Source: an uncultured Kiritimatiellota bacterium (GTDB taxonomy: Bacteria; Verrucomicrobiota; Kiritimatiellia; RFP12; DVOR01). From it: a stretch of DNA of 58,679 nucleotides. The notes beneath the pieces were generated by a model. That model did no database searches and was not told where the DNA came from. It worked only from the letters and a program-made list of their open reading frames with translations. Below, in pieces: positions 24,758-33,313 of this stretch. The translations under genes were made by a program, and so were the position numbers. The first letter of the stretch is position 1. Every line of letters begins with the position of its first letter. The stretch spans positions 193,818-252,496 of the forward strand of contig CALXMW010000003.1 of assembly GCA_944389585.1 (NCBI GenBank), written 5' to 3'.

Positions 24758-25795
24758 ATGAACCGTTTGCAGTATCTGATCCGCCGCCTGATGTTGTTGG
24801 TGCCGACCTTCTTCGGCATCACGATCATGTGCTTCCTGCTCACGCGCCTGCTGCCGGGCGGGCCGGTGGAGATGAAGATGGCGCAGATGCGCGGCTTCGG
24901 CGCCGGCGGCGAGGCCGGCGGCGGCGCCAACGCCGCGCTCGTCAGCGAGCAGATGCGCGACGAGCTCAACCGCCAGTTCGGCTTCGACCAGCCCCTCTGG
25001 AAGCAGTACTACAATTGGGCCGTGCGCGACCACCTGGGCATGTCCATGCGCAGCTACAAATACCAGGACCGCACGGCCTGGGAGCTCATCCGCGGCCGCC
25101 TGCCCGTCTCCGTCTGGTTCGGCGTGGTGGCCTTCCTCCTCAGCTACCTCGTCTGCATCCCCCTGGGCATCGCCAAGGCCCTGCGCCACGGGGCGCCCTT
25201 CGACTTCGCCACCAGCGCGCTCGTCTTCACGGCCTACTCCATCCCCGCCTTCGCCGTCGGCATGATCCTGAAGATGTGCCTCAGCGGCACCGTCGACGGC
25301 CTCTGGGACATCTTCCCCATCGGCGGCTTCGAGAGCGACGCGGCCGTCGCCGCCGGCGGCTGGACGCTCTTCTGGGACCGCGCCTACCACATGGTCCTGC
25401 CCGTCACCGCCTACGTCATGACCTCCTTCGCCCTGCTCACCATCATGATGAAGAACTCCCTCATGGAGCAGATGAGCGCCGAATACGTCCGCACCGTCCT
25501 GGCCAAAGGCGCCACCCGCCGCCGCGCCATCTGGTGCCACGCCCTGCGCAACGCCCTCATCCCCATCGCCACCGGCTTCGGCAGCATCCTCGGCGCCCTC
25601 TTCGCCGGCTCCATGATCATCGAGACCCTCTTCGAGATCCCCGGCATGGGCCAGCTCTCCCTCGAGGCCCTCACCGGCCACGACTACGCCGTCTTCATGG
25701 CCATGCTCGTCATGACCGCCACCATCCAGCTCCTCGGCAACCTCCTCTCCGACTTCTGCTACATGCTCATCGACCCGCGCATCCACTTCGACTGA
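24758..25795 (+). CDS. ABC transporter permease, peptide/microcin C type (YejB-like)
   Basis: A 345-residue inner-membrane subunit of a binding-protein-dependent importer. The N-terminus has the DppB/OppB/YejB signature LIRRLMLLVPTFFGITIM, LLTRLLPGGPVE. The EAA loop EYVRTVLAKGATRRRAIWCHALRNAL is present (described here in two parts: EYVRTVLAKGA and RNALIPIATGFG), and the C-terminus ends FCYMLIDPRIHFD. About six transmembrane segments are visible. The usual partners (second permease, ATPase, binding protein) are absent on both sides, so it is an orphan here; they may be encoded elsewhere. GGGGAGC lies 2-8 bases before the ATG at 24758. Confidence 0.85.
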   Translation: MNRLQYLIRRLMLLVPTFFGITIMCFLLTRLLPGGPVEMKMAQMRGFGAGGEAGGGANAALVSEQMRDELNRQFGFDQPLWKQYYNWAVRDHLGMSMRSYKYQDRTAWELIRGRLPVSVWFGVVAFLLSYLVCIPLGIAKALRHGAPFDFATSALVFTAYSIPAFAVGMILKMCLSGTVDGLWDIFPIGGFESDAAVAAGGWTLFWDRAYHMVLPVTAYVMTSFALLTIMMKNSLMEQMSAEYVRTVLAKGATRRRAIWCHALRNALIPIATGFGSILGALFAGSMIIETLFEIPGMGQLSLEALTGHDYAVFMAMLVMTATIQLLGNLLSDFCYMLIDPRIHFD

Positions 25796-25870
25796 GGAAG
25801 CCTGGAAGGCCGGAAGCCCGGAGGCTCGGCCGCGCCCCCACGTGCCAAGCCTCCACGCATCCAAACCTCC

Positions 25871-27346
25871 ATGAACGACACCCTGCGCGAGAAACTCAAG
25901 CACCTGCCCGAGAAACCCGGCTGCTACCTCTACCGCGACCGCGCCGGCACGATCATCTACGTCGGCAAAGCCGTCAACCTCCGCCGCCGCGTCCAAAGCT
26001 ACTTCCGCGCCTCCACCCTCCGCCACGCCCCCCCCAAGCTCCGCAGCCTCGTCCACCACGTCGAAGACCTCGAGCTCCGCGTCGTCCGCACCGAGGCCGA
26101 GGCCCTCCTCACCGAAAGCCACCTCATCAAAACCTACCGCCCCCGCTTCAACATCCTCCTGCGCGACGACAAACGCTACCTCTCCCTCAAGGCCGACCCC
26201 GCCCGCCCCTTCCCCCGCATCGTCGCCTGCCGCATCGTCCGCGACGACGGCGCGCGCTACTTCGGCCCCTTCCCCTCCGCCACCGTCGTCCGCGCCGCCC
26301 TCGACTTCACCGAGAAACGCTACGGCCTGCGCCGCTGCGCCAGCCTCGACCCCTCCCCCGACGACCACACCCACTGCCTGGCCGACGTCATCCGCTTCTG
26401 CTCCGCCCCCTGTCTCGGGCGCATCTCCGAGGCCGACTACCGCGCCCGCTTCGACGAAGCCTGCGCCTTCCTCCGCGGCGAACGCCCCGCCATCCTCGAC
26501 GAAGTCCGCCAACAGATGCTCCAAGCCTCCGAAAACCAAGACTTCGAGAAAGCCGCCCGCCTCCGCGACACCTGGCTCGCCCTCAAGGAAATCACCCGCC
26601 GCCGCGCCCGCGCCCGCCTCACCCCCGCCCTCAACAAACCCACCGCCCAAGAAGGCCTCGCCCAGCTCGCCCAGCTCCTCGGCCTCGACCGCCCCCCCCG
26701 CCTCATCGAATGCTTCGACATCTCCCACCTCATGGGCACCCACACCGTCGCCTCCATGGTCGTCGCCCACGACGGCATCCCAGACAAACGCCGCTACCGC
26801 CGTTTCCGCGTCCGCACCGCCCAAAACGACGACCCCCACGCCATGGCCGAGGTCATCCGCCGCCGCTACACCCGCGTCCTCGACGAAGGCCTCCCCCTCC
26901 CCGACCTCATCCTCTGCGACGGCGCCGAACCCCAAGTCCGCGCCACCCGCGCCGTCCTCAAAGACCTCTGCCTCTTCGACGCCATCCCCGTCGCCGGCCT
27001 CAACGAACACTTCGAGGAAATCGTCCTCGACGACGGCCGCCCCAACCTCCTCCTCCCCCGGGACTCCCCCGCCCTCCAAATCCTCATCCGCCTCCGCGAC
27101 GAAGCCCACCGCTTCGCCATCACCTTCAACCGCGCCCTCCGCCTCCGCGCCCTCAAAACCTCCGTCCTCGACGAACTCCCCGGCATCGGCCCCGCCCGCA
27201 AACGCCAGCTCCTCGCCGCCTTCGGCTCCCTCCGCCGCCTCGCCGCCGCCACCGAAGACCAACTCGCCGCCCAGCCCGGCATCACCCCCGCCCTCGCCAA
27301 AGCCATCAAAGACGCCCTCCGCACCCGCGTCCACGACTTCGACTGA
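25871..27346 (+). CDS. uvrC: UvrABC excinuclease subunit C
   Basis: A 491-residue nucleotide-excision-repair nuclease that makes both incisions around a lesion. The order is normal: GIY-YIG domain (PGCYLYRDRAGTIIYVGKAVNL), UVR helix (SENQDFEKAARLRD), RNase H-like nuclease (IECFDISHLMGTHTVASMV, ILCDGAEPQVRA), and C-terminal helix-hairpin-helix repeats (ELPGIGPARKRQLL, QPGITPALAKAI). It is shorter than E. coli UvrC (610 residues), mainly in the linker between domains. No Shine-Dalgarno sequence precedes the ATG. Third codon positions are almost all C, which creates long spurious frames on the other strand. Confidence 0.93.
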   Translation: MNDTLREKLKHLPEKPGCYLYRDRAGTIIYVGKAVNLRRRVQSYFRASTLRHAPPKLRSLVHHVEDLELRVVRTEAEALLTESHLIKTYRPRFNILLRDDKRYLSLKADPARPFPRIVACRIVRDDGARYFGPFPSATVVRAALDFTEKRYGLRRCASLDPSPDDHTHCLADVIRFCSAPCLGRISEADYRARFDEACAFLRGERPAILDEVRQQMLQASENQDFEKAARLRDTWLALKEITRRRARARLTPALNKPTAQEGLAQLAQLLGLDRPPRLIECFDISHLMGTHTVASMVVAHDGIPDKRRYRRFRVRTAQNDDPHAMAEVIRRRYTRVLDEGLPLPDLILCDGAEPQVRATRAVLKDLCLFDAIPVAGLNEHFEEIVLDDGRPNLLLPRDSPALQILIRLRDEAHRFAITFNRALRLRALKTSVLDELPGIGPARKRQLLAAFGSLRRLAAATEDQLAAQPGITPALAKAIKDALRTRVHDFD

Positions 27347-27369
27347 CCCGAAACACCAAAGGGGAAATC

Positions 27370-27883
27370 GGAGAACGGAAAACGGAAATCACAAAGGACA
27401 CAAAGCGTTTTGGTCGCCCCGCAGGGGCGCGTCCCAGTTGTCCCAGAAGTCCCAGTGGTCCCAGCGCGGCGTGGGCTGGCGCAAGATGGGACCGCTGGGA
27501 CGCCTCACGACCAACCCGCCCTTTCTGCCCATCCCTCGCCCGTCGCCCGCTTGGCGGGCGCTGACACGCCGCGGATGTGCCGCGGGTTTTCGCTGCGCGG
27601 GCTATCACAAAGGCGCAAAGCACCACAAGGGGCATAAAGTCTTTTGGGTTGTCTGTCAGGCACGTCCGGCGGACGTGCCGCGGGTGCAGGGGGAGCTTCC
27701 CCTTGCCGGGGTTCAAGGGGCAGCGCCCCTTGCCCCTCCTCTTCCCTTTCCTTTCCCTTCCCCTTTGTGTCCTTTGTGTCCTTTGTGATTTCCAATCTCC
27801 GTGTCCCTCTGCGTGTCCTCCGTGCCCTCTGTGGTCTCCCCTGCGCCGTCCTTCCTTTTTGTCCGTTGTGCCCTTTGTGATTT
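27370..27883 (-). repeat. palindrome-rich dispersed repeat, copy C
   Basis: Non-coding, about 510 bp, filling the gap between uvrC and rsmB. In reverse orientation it repeats the chain seen in copies A and B: an end CCACAGAGGGCACGGAGG (at 27817-27834), a CACAAAGG-rich stretch, AAGGGG...CCCCTT, GGGGAAGCTCCCCCTGC, GGCACGTCC/GGACGTGCC, CGCCCGC-CAA-GCGGGCG, then TCCCAGT tandem units. Stems are kept while loop bases differ. The left end instead begins GGAGAACGGAAAACGG, the motif that also bounds the cassette at 30292-30825. Confidence 0.8.
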
Positions 27884-29085
27884 CACGGGCGGGTGAGGGC
27901 GGCGGCGAAGGAGCCGTCGTGCGTGGGCGAAGGCAAGGTCAGGCGCGCGTCGAGCAATTGGAAATCAGGGTTCTCTCCCAGGAAGCGCTCCATCTGCCCC
28001 AGGTTTTCCTCCGGCTCGATGGAGCACGTGGAATAGACCAGGCGCCCGCCCGGCGCCAACAGCCGGGCGCAGGCGGACAAAATCTCGCGCTGCAGGGCCA
28101 CCACGCGCGCCAGGCGCCGGGGCGTCCACGCCCACCGCGCGTCGGGCCGCCGCCCGAAGACGCCGGTGTTGGAGCACGGCACATCCAGCAAAATCCGGTC
28201 ATAACGCCCCGCCAGCTCCTGCGCCGGGCGCTCGGAAACCGCCACGCGCCCCAAGAAGCCGCACCGCCCGAGCGTGTCTCGGAGCGTTTTCGCGCGGGCG
28301 GGGTCGGGCTCGTTGGCCGCCAGGCACGTGCCCTCCGGCCACGGGGCCAGGCGCGCGGCGATCTGGGCGGTCTTGCCGCCGGGCGCGGCGCAGGCGTCGA
28401 GCACGCGCAGGCCGGGGCGCACGTCAAGCAAGTCGAGCGCGTGGCGCGTGGCCGGGTCTTGGACGACGAAGCGCCCCTCGGCGAAGCCCTCCACCGCCTC
28501 CACCCGCACGCCGTTGGGCACGAGGAAAAAGCCCGGGTCGTCCGGGTGCGCCTCGCATCCCGGCGGCGGCCCGAAGGGCGGGAGCGGCCGCAGGGCGGTG
28601 CGCGGCGGCGTGGCGAGGGCCTCGGCGACGGCGGCGGCGCGGTCGGGGCCGAGGTCGCGGCGCCAGCGCTCCCACAAGGGCTTGGGCAGGTTCAGGCGGA
28701 TGTGGGCGGGCTGGCGCGCGAGCGCCTCGGCCAGGGCCCCGCGCTCGCGCTGCAGGCGGCGCAGGACGGCGTTGACGAAGCCCGCCGCGCCTTTGCCGAT
28801 GGGCTTGGCCGCCTGCACCGTCTCGGCGATCGCCGCGTGGTCGGGCACGTTCAGGACGAGCAGTTGCGCGGCGCCCACGAGGAGCGCGGCGCGGAGGTCG
28901 CCCTGCGGCAGCCGCTTGACGCACCGCCCCACGACCCACTCCAGGCTCGCCTTGTGGCGGAGCGCCGCCCCCACCAGCTCCAACGCGAAGGCCCGCCCCG
29001 GCCCTTCCGGCAGGGCCTGGGTTGGGTGGTCGCCCCGCGCCAGCCAGAGCGCCAGCGCGAAAATCGCCTCCCGCCGCGCGTTCAT
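27883..29085 (-). CDS. rsmB: 16S rRNA (cytosine-967-C5)-methyltransferase RsmB
   Basis: A 400-residue protein with an N-terminal NusB-like RNA-binding domain (residues ~1-130, with ELVGAALRHKASLEWVV) and a C-terminal RNA m5C methyltransferase. Motif I is LDACAAPGGKTAQIA. Motif IV is DVPCSNTGVF (usually DAPCSGTG), and motif VI STCSIEPEEN carries the catalytic cysteine. The start at 29085 overlaps the stop of the aminotransferase gene by 4 bases (ATGA). The 3' end touches repeat copy C. Confidence 0.92.
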   Translation of the reverse strand: MNARREAIFALALWLARGDHPTQALPEGPGRAFALELVGAALRHKASLEWVVGRCVKRLPQGDLRAALLVGAAQLLVLNVPDHAAIAETVQAAKPIGKGAAGFVNAVLRRLQRERGALAEALARQPAHIRLNLPKPLWERWRRDLGPDRAAAVAEALATPPRTALRPLPPFGPPPGCEAHPDDPGFFLVPNGVRVEAVEGFAEGRFVVQDPATRHALDLLDVRPGLRVLDACAAPGGKTAQIAARLAPWPEGTCLAANEPDPARAKTLRDTLGRCGFLGRVAVSERPAQELAGRYDRILLDVPCSNTGVFGRRPDARWAWTPRRLARVVALQREILSACARLLAPGGRLVYSTCSIEPEENLGQMERFLGENPDFQLLDARLTLPSPTHDGSFAAALTRP

Positions 29086-30266
29086 TTGCAGGCCGCGGCG
29101 AAGGCGGGTTGGGCGCGGAGGATGGTGTCCATGGGGACGGCGGAGCAGAGGCGGATGTGGCCGGGCATGCCGAAGCCGCGGCCGGGGACGGCGATGACGC
29201 CGCCCTCGAGGAGGCGCTGGCAGAAGGCGAGGTCGTCGCCGCCGGGGGCCTCGGGGAAGAAGTAGAAGGCGCCTTGGGGCATGGCGAAGCGGACGCCGGC
29301 GGCGGTGAGCATGTCGGCCATCGCGCGGCGGCGCGCGGCGTAGGGGGCGAGGTCGACGCATTCGTCGAGGAGGGCGAGGGCGAGGCGTTGGCCGAGGATG
29401 GGGGCGTTGACGTAGCCCAGCGTGCGGTTGGTGAGCGTGAGGGCGGCCAGGAGGGCGTCGGCGCCGTCGAGGGCGGGGTTGACGGCGACGTAGCCGATGC
29501 GCTCGCCGGCCAGGGAGAGGCTCTTGGAGAAGGAGCCCAGCACGACGGCCCAAGGGCTGAGGCAGAGGAAGGGCGGCACGACAGCGCCGTCGAAGGCGAA
29601 GACGCGGTAGGGCTCGTCGGCCAGCAGGAAGAGGGGGCGCTCGCGCGCGGCGTTGAGGGCGTCGACGGCGGCGGCGAGGCGGCGGAGGGCAGCCTCGGGG
29701 TAGATGGCGCCGGTGGGGTTGTTGGGGGAGTTCAGGAGGATGGCGCGGGTGCGCGGGGTGACGGCGGCCAGGAGCGCCTCCGGGTCGAGCGCGAAGTCGG
29801 GGCCGCGCATGGGCACGGGCACGAGTTTGCCGCCGAAGTGGCCGCAGTAGAAGCCGTATTCCACGAAGTAGGGGGCCGGCACGAGCACCTCGTCGCCGGG
29901 CTCGATCGTGGCGCGGAAGAAGGCGACGAGCGCGCCTGCGGCGCCGACGGTGGCGATGACGTGCTTGGCCTCGAGCGGCACGCCCTGCTCGCGCGAGAGC
30001 TTGTCGGCGAGGCCGGCGCGGAAGGCGGGGAGCCCGGCGTTGGGCATGTAGCCCAGGCCGCAGGGGCGGATGGCGTCGTCGGCCAGCGCCCGCAGGACGT
30101 CGCGGGCCTTCTCGGGCGGGGGGACGTCGGGGTTGCCGAGGGAGAAGTCGAAGACGTTTTCGGGGCCGCGCGCCTTGCGCAGCTCGTTGCCGGCCTCGAA
30201 CATCCGCCTGATCCACGAGGCGTTGTCCATGGCCGCGGCGATGTCGGTGGCGAGGAGTCGTTTCAT
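29082..30266 (-). CDS. PLP-dependent aminotransferase, class I/II
   Basis: A 394-residue fold-type I aminotransferase, probably acting on aspartate or another amino acid with 2-oxoglutarate. FDFSLGNPDVPPP, LNSPNNPTGAIY, LADEPYR and the PLP lysine in GSFSKSLSLAGERIGY are all present, and GHIRLCSA carries the substrate-carboxylate arginine. The exact substrate is not clear. No Shine-Dalgarno sequence is seen before the ATG at 30266 (the upstream bases are pyrimidine-rich). It overlaps rsmB by 4 bases. The left inverted repeat of the four-helix-bundle cassette begins 26 bases upstream and has probably separated this gene from its original promoter context. Confidence 0.88.
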   Translation of the reverse strand: MKRLLATDIAAAMDNASWIRRMFEAGNELRKARGPENVFDFSLGNPDVPPPEKARDVLRALADDAIRPCGLGYMPNAGLPAFRAGLADKLSREQGVPLEAKHVIATVGAAGALVAFFRATIEPGDEVLVPAPYFVEYGFYCGHFGGKLVPVPMRGPDFALDPEALLAAVTPRTRAILLNSPNNPTGAIYPEAALRRLAAAVDALNAARERPLFLLADEPYRVFAFDGAVVPPFLCLSPWAVVLGSFSKSLSLAGERIGYVAVNPALDGADALLAALTLTNRTLGYVNAPILGQRLALALLDECVDLAPYAARRRAMADMLTAAGVRFAMPQGAFYFFPEAPGGDDLAFCQRLLEGGVIAVPGRGFGMPGHIRLCSAVPMDTILRAQPAFAAACK

Positions 30267-30291
30267 GGGGAGGAGTCCTGTCAGACAAGGG

Positions 30292-30825
30292 GGAGAACGG
30301 AAAACGGAGAACGGAGAACGGAACGCGCGTAAGCGCGCGATGGATGAGACGGGAGGGAAGGCTGTGCGATGGGTGCGTCCATAAAACGAGAACAGAGAGG
30401 CGCCTTTACGGGCGTCAATGCGGGTGCTTGGCCTTGGTTTGGGTGTGTTGGCACTCAGCCAAGGCGTGCAGGGCCTTCCCGAGGCGTTCGGTGAGGACAA
30501 GCGCGGATTTGGTTTGCCCGCGCGTCAGGAGGCCGACGCGCTCGGCAATGAGCAGTTGCGTTTGCACCTCGGCGCGGGAACCGGAGGCGATTTGGAGAAA
30601 GCGGCGGAACTCTTTTGGGGAGTTGCGGGAGAACCCCTCCGCAACATTGGAAGGGACGGAGATGGCGGCACGGCGAAGCTGATCCGTGAGCGCAAAGCGC
30701 TCTTCTGGCGGCAAGACCTTGCAGAGTTTGTAGACCTCGACAACCAGGTCCATCCCGAGTTGCCATACATCCAAGTCTCTGAAGCTTGACATTGCCCGTT
30801 CTCCGTTTTCCGTTCTCCGTTCTCC
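30292..30825. mobile_element. inverted-repeat-bounded cassette carrying a four-helix-bundle gene
   Basis: 30-bp inverted repeats at 30292-30321 and 30796-30825 match at 28 of 30 positions. Each consists of 7-bp units of the form AGAACGG or AAAACGG. They enclose one small gene (30415-30792) and a short GC palindrome CGCGCGT-AA-GCGCGCG near the left end. The right repeat overlaps the stop codon of adenine deaminase, suggesting insertion right behind that gene. No transposase is present. Genes of this family often occur as isolated, movable-looking units. Confidence 0.6.
30415..30792 (-). CDS. four-helix-bundle protein (23S rRNA intervening-sequence family)
   Basis: A 125-residue protein of the TIGR02436 group. 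FRDLDVWQLGMDLVVEVYKL and LTDQLRRAAISVPSNVAEGF followed by FLQIASGSRAEVQTQLLIA are diagnostic. Family members were first seen inside 23S rRNA intervening sequences, and a related fold (Avd) serves diversity-generating retroelements; the biochemical role is unknown. Here there is no rRNA or reverse transcriptase nearby. Instead the gene sits inside a pair of 30-bp inverted repeats. Confidence 0.9.
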   Translation of the reverse strand: MSSFRDLDVWQLGMDLVVEVYKLCKVLPPEERFALTDQLRRAAISVPSNVAEGFSRNSPKEFRRFLQIASGSRAEVQTQLLIAERVGLLTRGQTKSALVLTERLGKALHALAECQHTQTKAKHPH

Positions 30826-32465
30826 TACAACCCGAGGAAGCCGCCCAAGGTCAGCCGGGCGAAGGGGATGACCGGGAGGGGGAGGAAGGCGAGGGCGAGG
30901 AAGGGGTTGGCGAGGGTGGCGCCGGTGTCGCGGGCGGCGGCGCGGAGCGTGGCGAGGGCGTCGGCGACCTCGGCGGCGGGGCGGTCGCTCATGAGCCCGC
31001 CGATGGGCAGGGGCAGGCAGGCGGCGATTTGCCCTTCGATGGCGACGGCGAAGCCGCCGCCGCGGTCGCGCAGGGCGTTGGCGGCCAGGGCCATGTCCGC
31101 CGGGTCGGCGCCGACGACGCAGAGGTTGTGGCTGTCGTGGCCGACGGTGGAGGCGAGGGCGCCGCGTTTGAGGCCGAAGCCGTGGGCCCAGGCCAGGCCG
31201 ACGCGGCCGCTGCCGCCGTGGCGCTCGACGAGGGCGCAGGGGAGGCGGTCGCCCGCGGCGTCGTCCCAGGCGAGGGCGTCGGTGAGGAGGGTGCCTTCGC
31301 GCACGCCGATGACGGGGCCGCGGGGCGGGGCGGCGAAGTCCTCGGGCGAGAGGGGGCGGCAGCGGACGGAGGCGCGGAAGGGGGCGGCGTCGGGTTCGGG
31401 GGGGCGGGCGTCGAAGGCGGCGTCGGAGACGACCTTGCCGCGGCAGACGACGCGCTCGACGGCGCAGGCGTTGAGGTCGGAGAGGAGGGCGACGTCGGCG
31501 AGGAAGCCGGGGGCGAGGAGGCCGCGGTCGCGCCAGCCGAAGGCGCGGGCGGGGGTGAGGCTGGCGGCGCGGTAGACGGCCAGCGGGTCGCAGCCTTGGG
31601 CGATGGCGGCGCGGATGGCGGCGTCGAGGTGGCCTTCGTCGCGGATGTCGAGGGGGTCGCGGTCGTCGGTGCAGAGGCAGAGGCGGTCGCAGAGGGTGAG
31701 GGTGAGGAGGGGGGCGAGGTCGGCGAGGTTGCGGGCGACGGAGCCGGCGCGGATGAAGACGGTCATGCCGCGGCGGAGCTTGGCGAGGGCCTCGGGGACG
31801 GCGCCGGACTCGTGGTCGTTGGCGATGCCGGCGGCGCAGAGGGCGTTGAGCGTGTCGCCTTCGGCGAGGGGGGCGTGGCCGTCGATGGGGCGGGCGGAGA
31901 AGGCAGCGAGCTTGGCGAGGGCGTCGGGGTCTTTCCCGAGGAGGCCGGGGAGGTTCATGAACTCGGCCAGGGCGGAATCGTCGGCGTAGGGGGCGATCTC
32001 GGCGGCGCCGAGGGCGGCGCCGGCCTCCTCGGTGGGGAGGGCGGGGACGCAGGAGGGGATTTGGACCTGGAGGCGCAGGAGCATGCCGGCGGCGGAGCGC
32101 CGGAAGAAGTCGATGGCGGCGGCGCCTTTGACGTTGGCCAGCTCGTGGGGGTCGCAGACGGCGGCGGTGGTGCCGTGGGGGAGGACGAGGCGTTCCCAGG
32201 TGTAGGGGGTGAGGAGGGAGGATTCGACGTGGCAGTGGGCGTCGACGAAGCCGGGGACGGCGGTGAGGCCCGTGGCGTCGAGGGTCTCGGCGGCCTCGTA
32301 GCCTTCGCCGACGGCGGCGATGCGTTCGCCGCAGAGGGCCAGGTCGGCCCGCTCCAGCTCGCCGGTGGCCAGGTCGAAGAGGCGCGCGCCCTTGATGAGG
32401 AGGTCGGCGGGGCGGCGGCGGAGGGCCACGTCGATGCAGGCGGCGAGTTCGGGTGTGTCTCTCAT
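30825..32465 (-). CDS. ade: adenine deaminase
   Basis: A 546-residue amidohydrolase that converts adenine to hypoxanthine plus ammonia (purine salvage). The metal site is visible as VDAHCHVESS, and PHGTTAAVCDPHELANV and LCTDDRDPLDI are Ade signatures. The C-terminal domain has VGHDSHNLCVVG, typical of the family. Length matches other bacterial adenine deaminases. The stop codon abuts the right inverted repeat of the neighbouring cassette. It is linked to the metallo-hydrolase gene upstream by a 1-base gap. Confidence 0.92.
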   Translation of the reverse strand: MRDTPELAACIDVALRRRPADLLIKGARLFDLATGELERADLALCGERIAAVGEGYEAAETLDATGLTAVPGFVDAHCHVESSLLTPYTWERLVLPHGTTAAVCDPHELANVKGAAAIDFFRRSAAGMLLRLQVQIPSCVPALPTEEAGAALGAAEIAPYADDSALAEFMNLPGLLGKDPDALAKLAAFSARPIDGHAPLAEGDTLNALCAAGIANDHESGAVPEALAKLRRGMTVFIRAGSVARNLADLAPLLTLTLCDRLCLCTDDRDPLDIRDEGHLDAAIRAAIAQGCDPLAVYRAASLTPARAFGWRDRGLLAPGFLADVALLSDLNACAVERVVCRGKVVSDAAFDARPPEPDAAPFRASVRCRPLSPEDFAAPPRGPVIGVREGTLLTDALAWDDAAGDRLPCALVERHGGSGRVGLAWAHGFGLKRGALASTVGHDSHNLCVVGADPADMALAANALRDRGGGFAVAIEGQIAACLPLPIGGLMSDRPAAEVADALATLRAAARDTGATLANPFLALAFLPLPVIPFARLTLGGFLGL

Positions 32466-32466
32466 G

Positions 32467-33249
32467 TCAGAGCTCCAGGAAGGGGAGGGGCTCGCCTTGC
32501 TTGGCGACGGCGAGGGCGGGGGCGAGGCCGCGGGCGTTGAGGGCGCGGGCCATGGCGGCGCGGGCGAGGTCGGGCTGGTTGCATTCCTCGGAGAGGTGCG
32601 CCAGGACGAGGGCGCGGAGGCCGGGGGCGGCGCAGCGGGCGACGGCCTCGGCGGCCTGGTCGTTGGAGAGGTGGCCGGATTCGCCGGCGATGCGGGCGAC
32701 GAGGGGGTAGGGGCGGCCGGAGGCGCGGAGCATCCCCAGGTCGTGGTTGGATTCGAGGATGAGGGCGTCGCAGGCGGCCAGCGCGGCGGCGACCTCGCCC
32801 GAGACGAAGCCGAGGTCGGTGAAGAGGCCGAGGCGCGCGGCGCCGTCGTCGAGGGTGTAGGCGACGGGCTCGGCGGTGTCGTGGCTGGTGCGCACGGGGG
32901 TGACGGTGAGGCCGCCGAGGGCGAAGGGGACGCGCGATTGGAAGAGGGTGAAGGGGGGCGCCTGGCGCCCGGCGAGGCGGCATTGGCGCTCGACGACGGC
33001 GGCGGTGCCCTCGTTGGCGAAGACGGCGGCGCCGTGGCGTTCGGCGAAGCGCCCGAGGCCGCGGACGTGGTCGACGTGCTCGTGGGTGACGAGGATGGCG
33101 TCGAGCCCGTCGGGGCTTTCGCCGACGGCCTGGAGGCGCCGCTCGAGGTCGCGGCAGGAGAGCCCCGCGTCGATGAGCAGGCGCACGCCGCCGCCCTCGA
33201 CGTAGGTGGCGTTGCCCTTGCTGCCGGAAGCCAAGACGCAGATCCTCAT
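32467..33249 (-). CDS. MBL-fold metallohydrolase (YycJ/WalJ-like)
   Basis: A 260-residue metallo-beta-lactamase-fold hydrolase. The HxHxDH metal motif is [11 protein letters not shown]. The start [18 protein letters not shown] is the YycJ family hallmark, and [17 protein letters not shown] resembles its C-terminal histidine motif. Relatives are 5'-exonuclease-like enzymes linked to DNA metabolism or cell-wall control; the role here is inferred. The ATG at 33249 is chosen because a TATAAT box ends 7 bases upstream and no ribosome-binding site exists, implying a leaderless message. The promoter overlaps the divergent leuS promoter. Confidence 0.85.
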   Translation of the reverse strand: MRICVLASGSKGNATYVEGGGVRLLIDAGLSCRDLERRLQAVGESPDGLDAILVTHEHVDHVRGLGRFAERHGAAVFANEGTAAVVERQCRLAGRQAPPFTLFQSRVPFALGGLTVTPVRTSHDTAEPVAYTLDDGAARLGLFTDLGFVSGEVAAALAACDALILESNHDLGMLRASGRPYPLVARIAGESGHLSNDQAAEAVARCAAPGLRALVLAHLSEECNQPDLARAAMARALNARGLAPALAVAKQGEPLPFLEL

Positions 33250-33256
33250 GCCGCGC

Positions 33257-33282
33257 ATTATAGCACATGGATGTGGTATACT
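33257..33282. promoter_or_regulatory. overlapping divergent promoters (metallohydrolase and leuS)
   Basis: TGTGCTATAAT on the minus strand (hexamer 33257-33262) and TGTGGTATACT on the plus strand (hexamer 33277-33282) are only 14 bases apart. Each would need the other's -10 region for its -35 contacts, so the two should compete for polymerase. Confidence 0.7.
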
Positions 33283-33313
33283 CATGGGCGATTTTCACCG
33301 AAGGGATTTGGAC

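Noticed and set aside
26028..26035. C8 tracts in uvrC (also 26692-26699) and G8 at 20097-20104 as phase-variation sites
   Set aside because: All are in frame in intact genes and are explained by Pro/Ala codons in a GC-rich genome; no frame change occurs there.
30415..30792. Diversity-generating retroelement (because of the Avd-like four-helix fold)
   Set aside because: No reverse transcriptase, template repeat or variable repeat is visible nearby.
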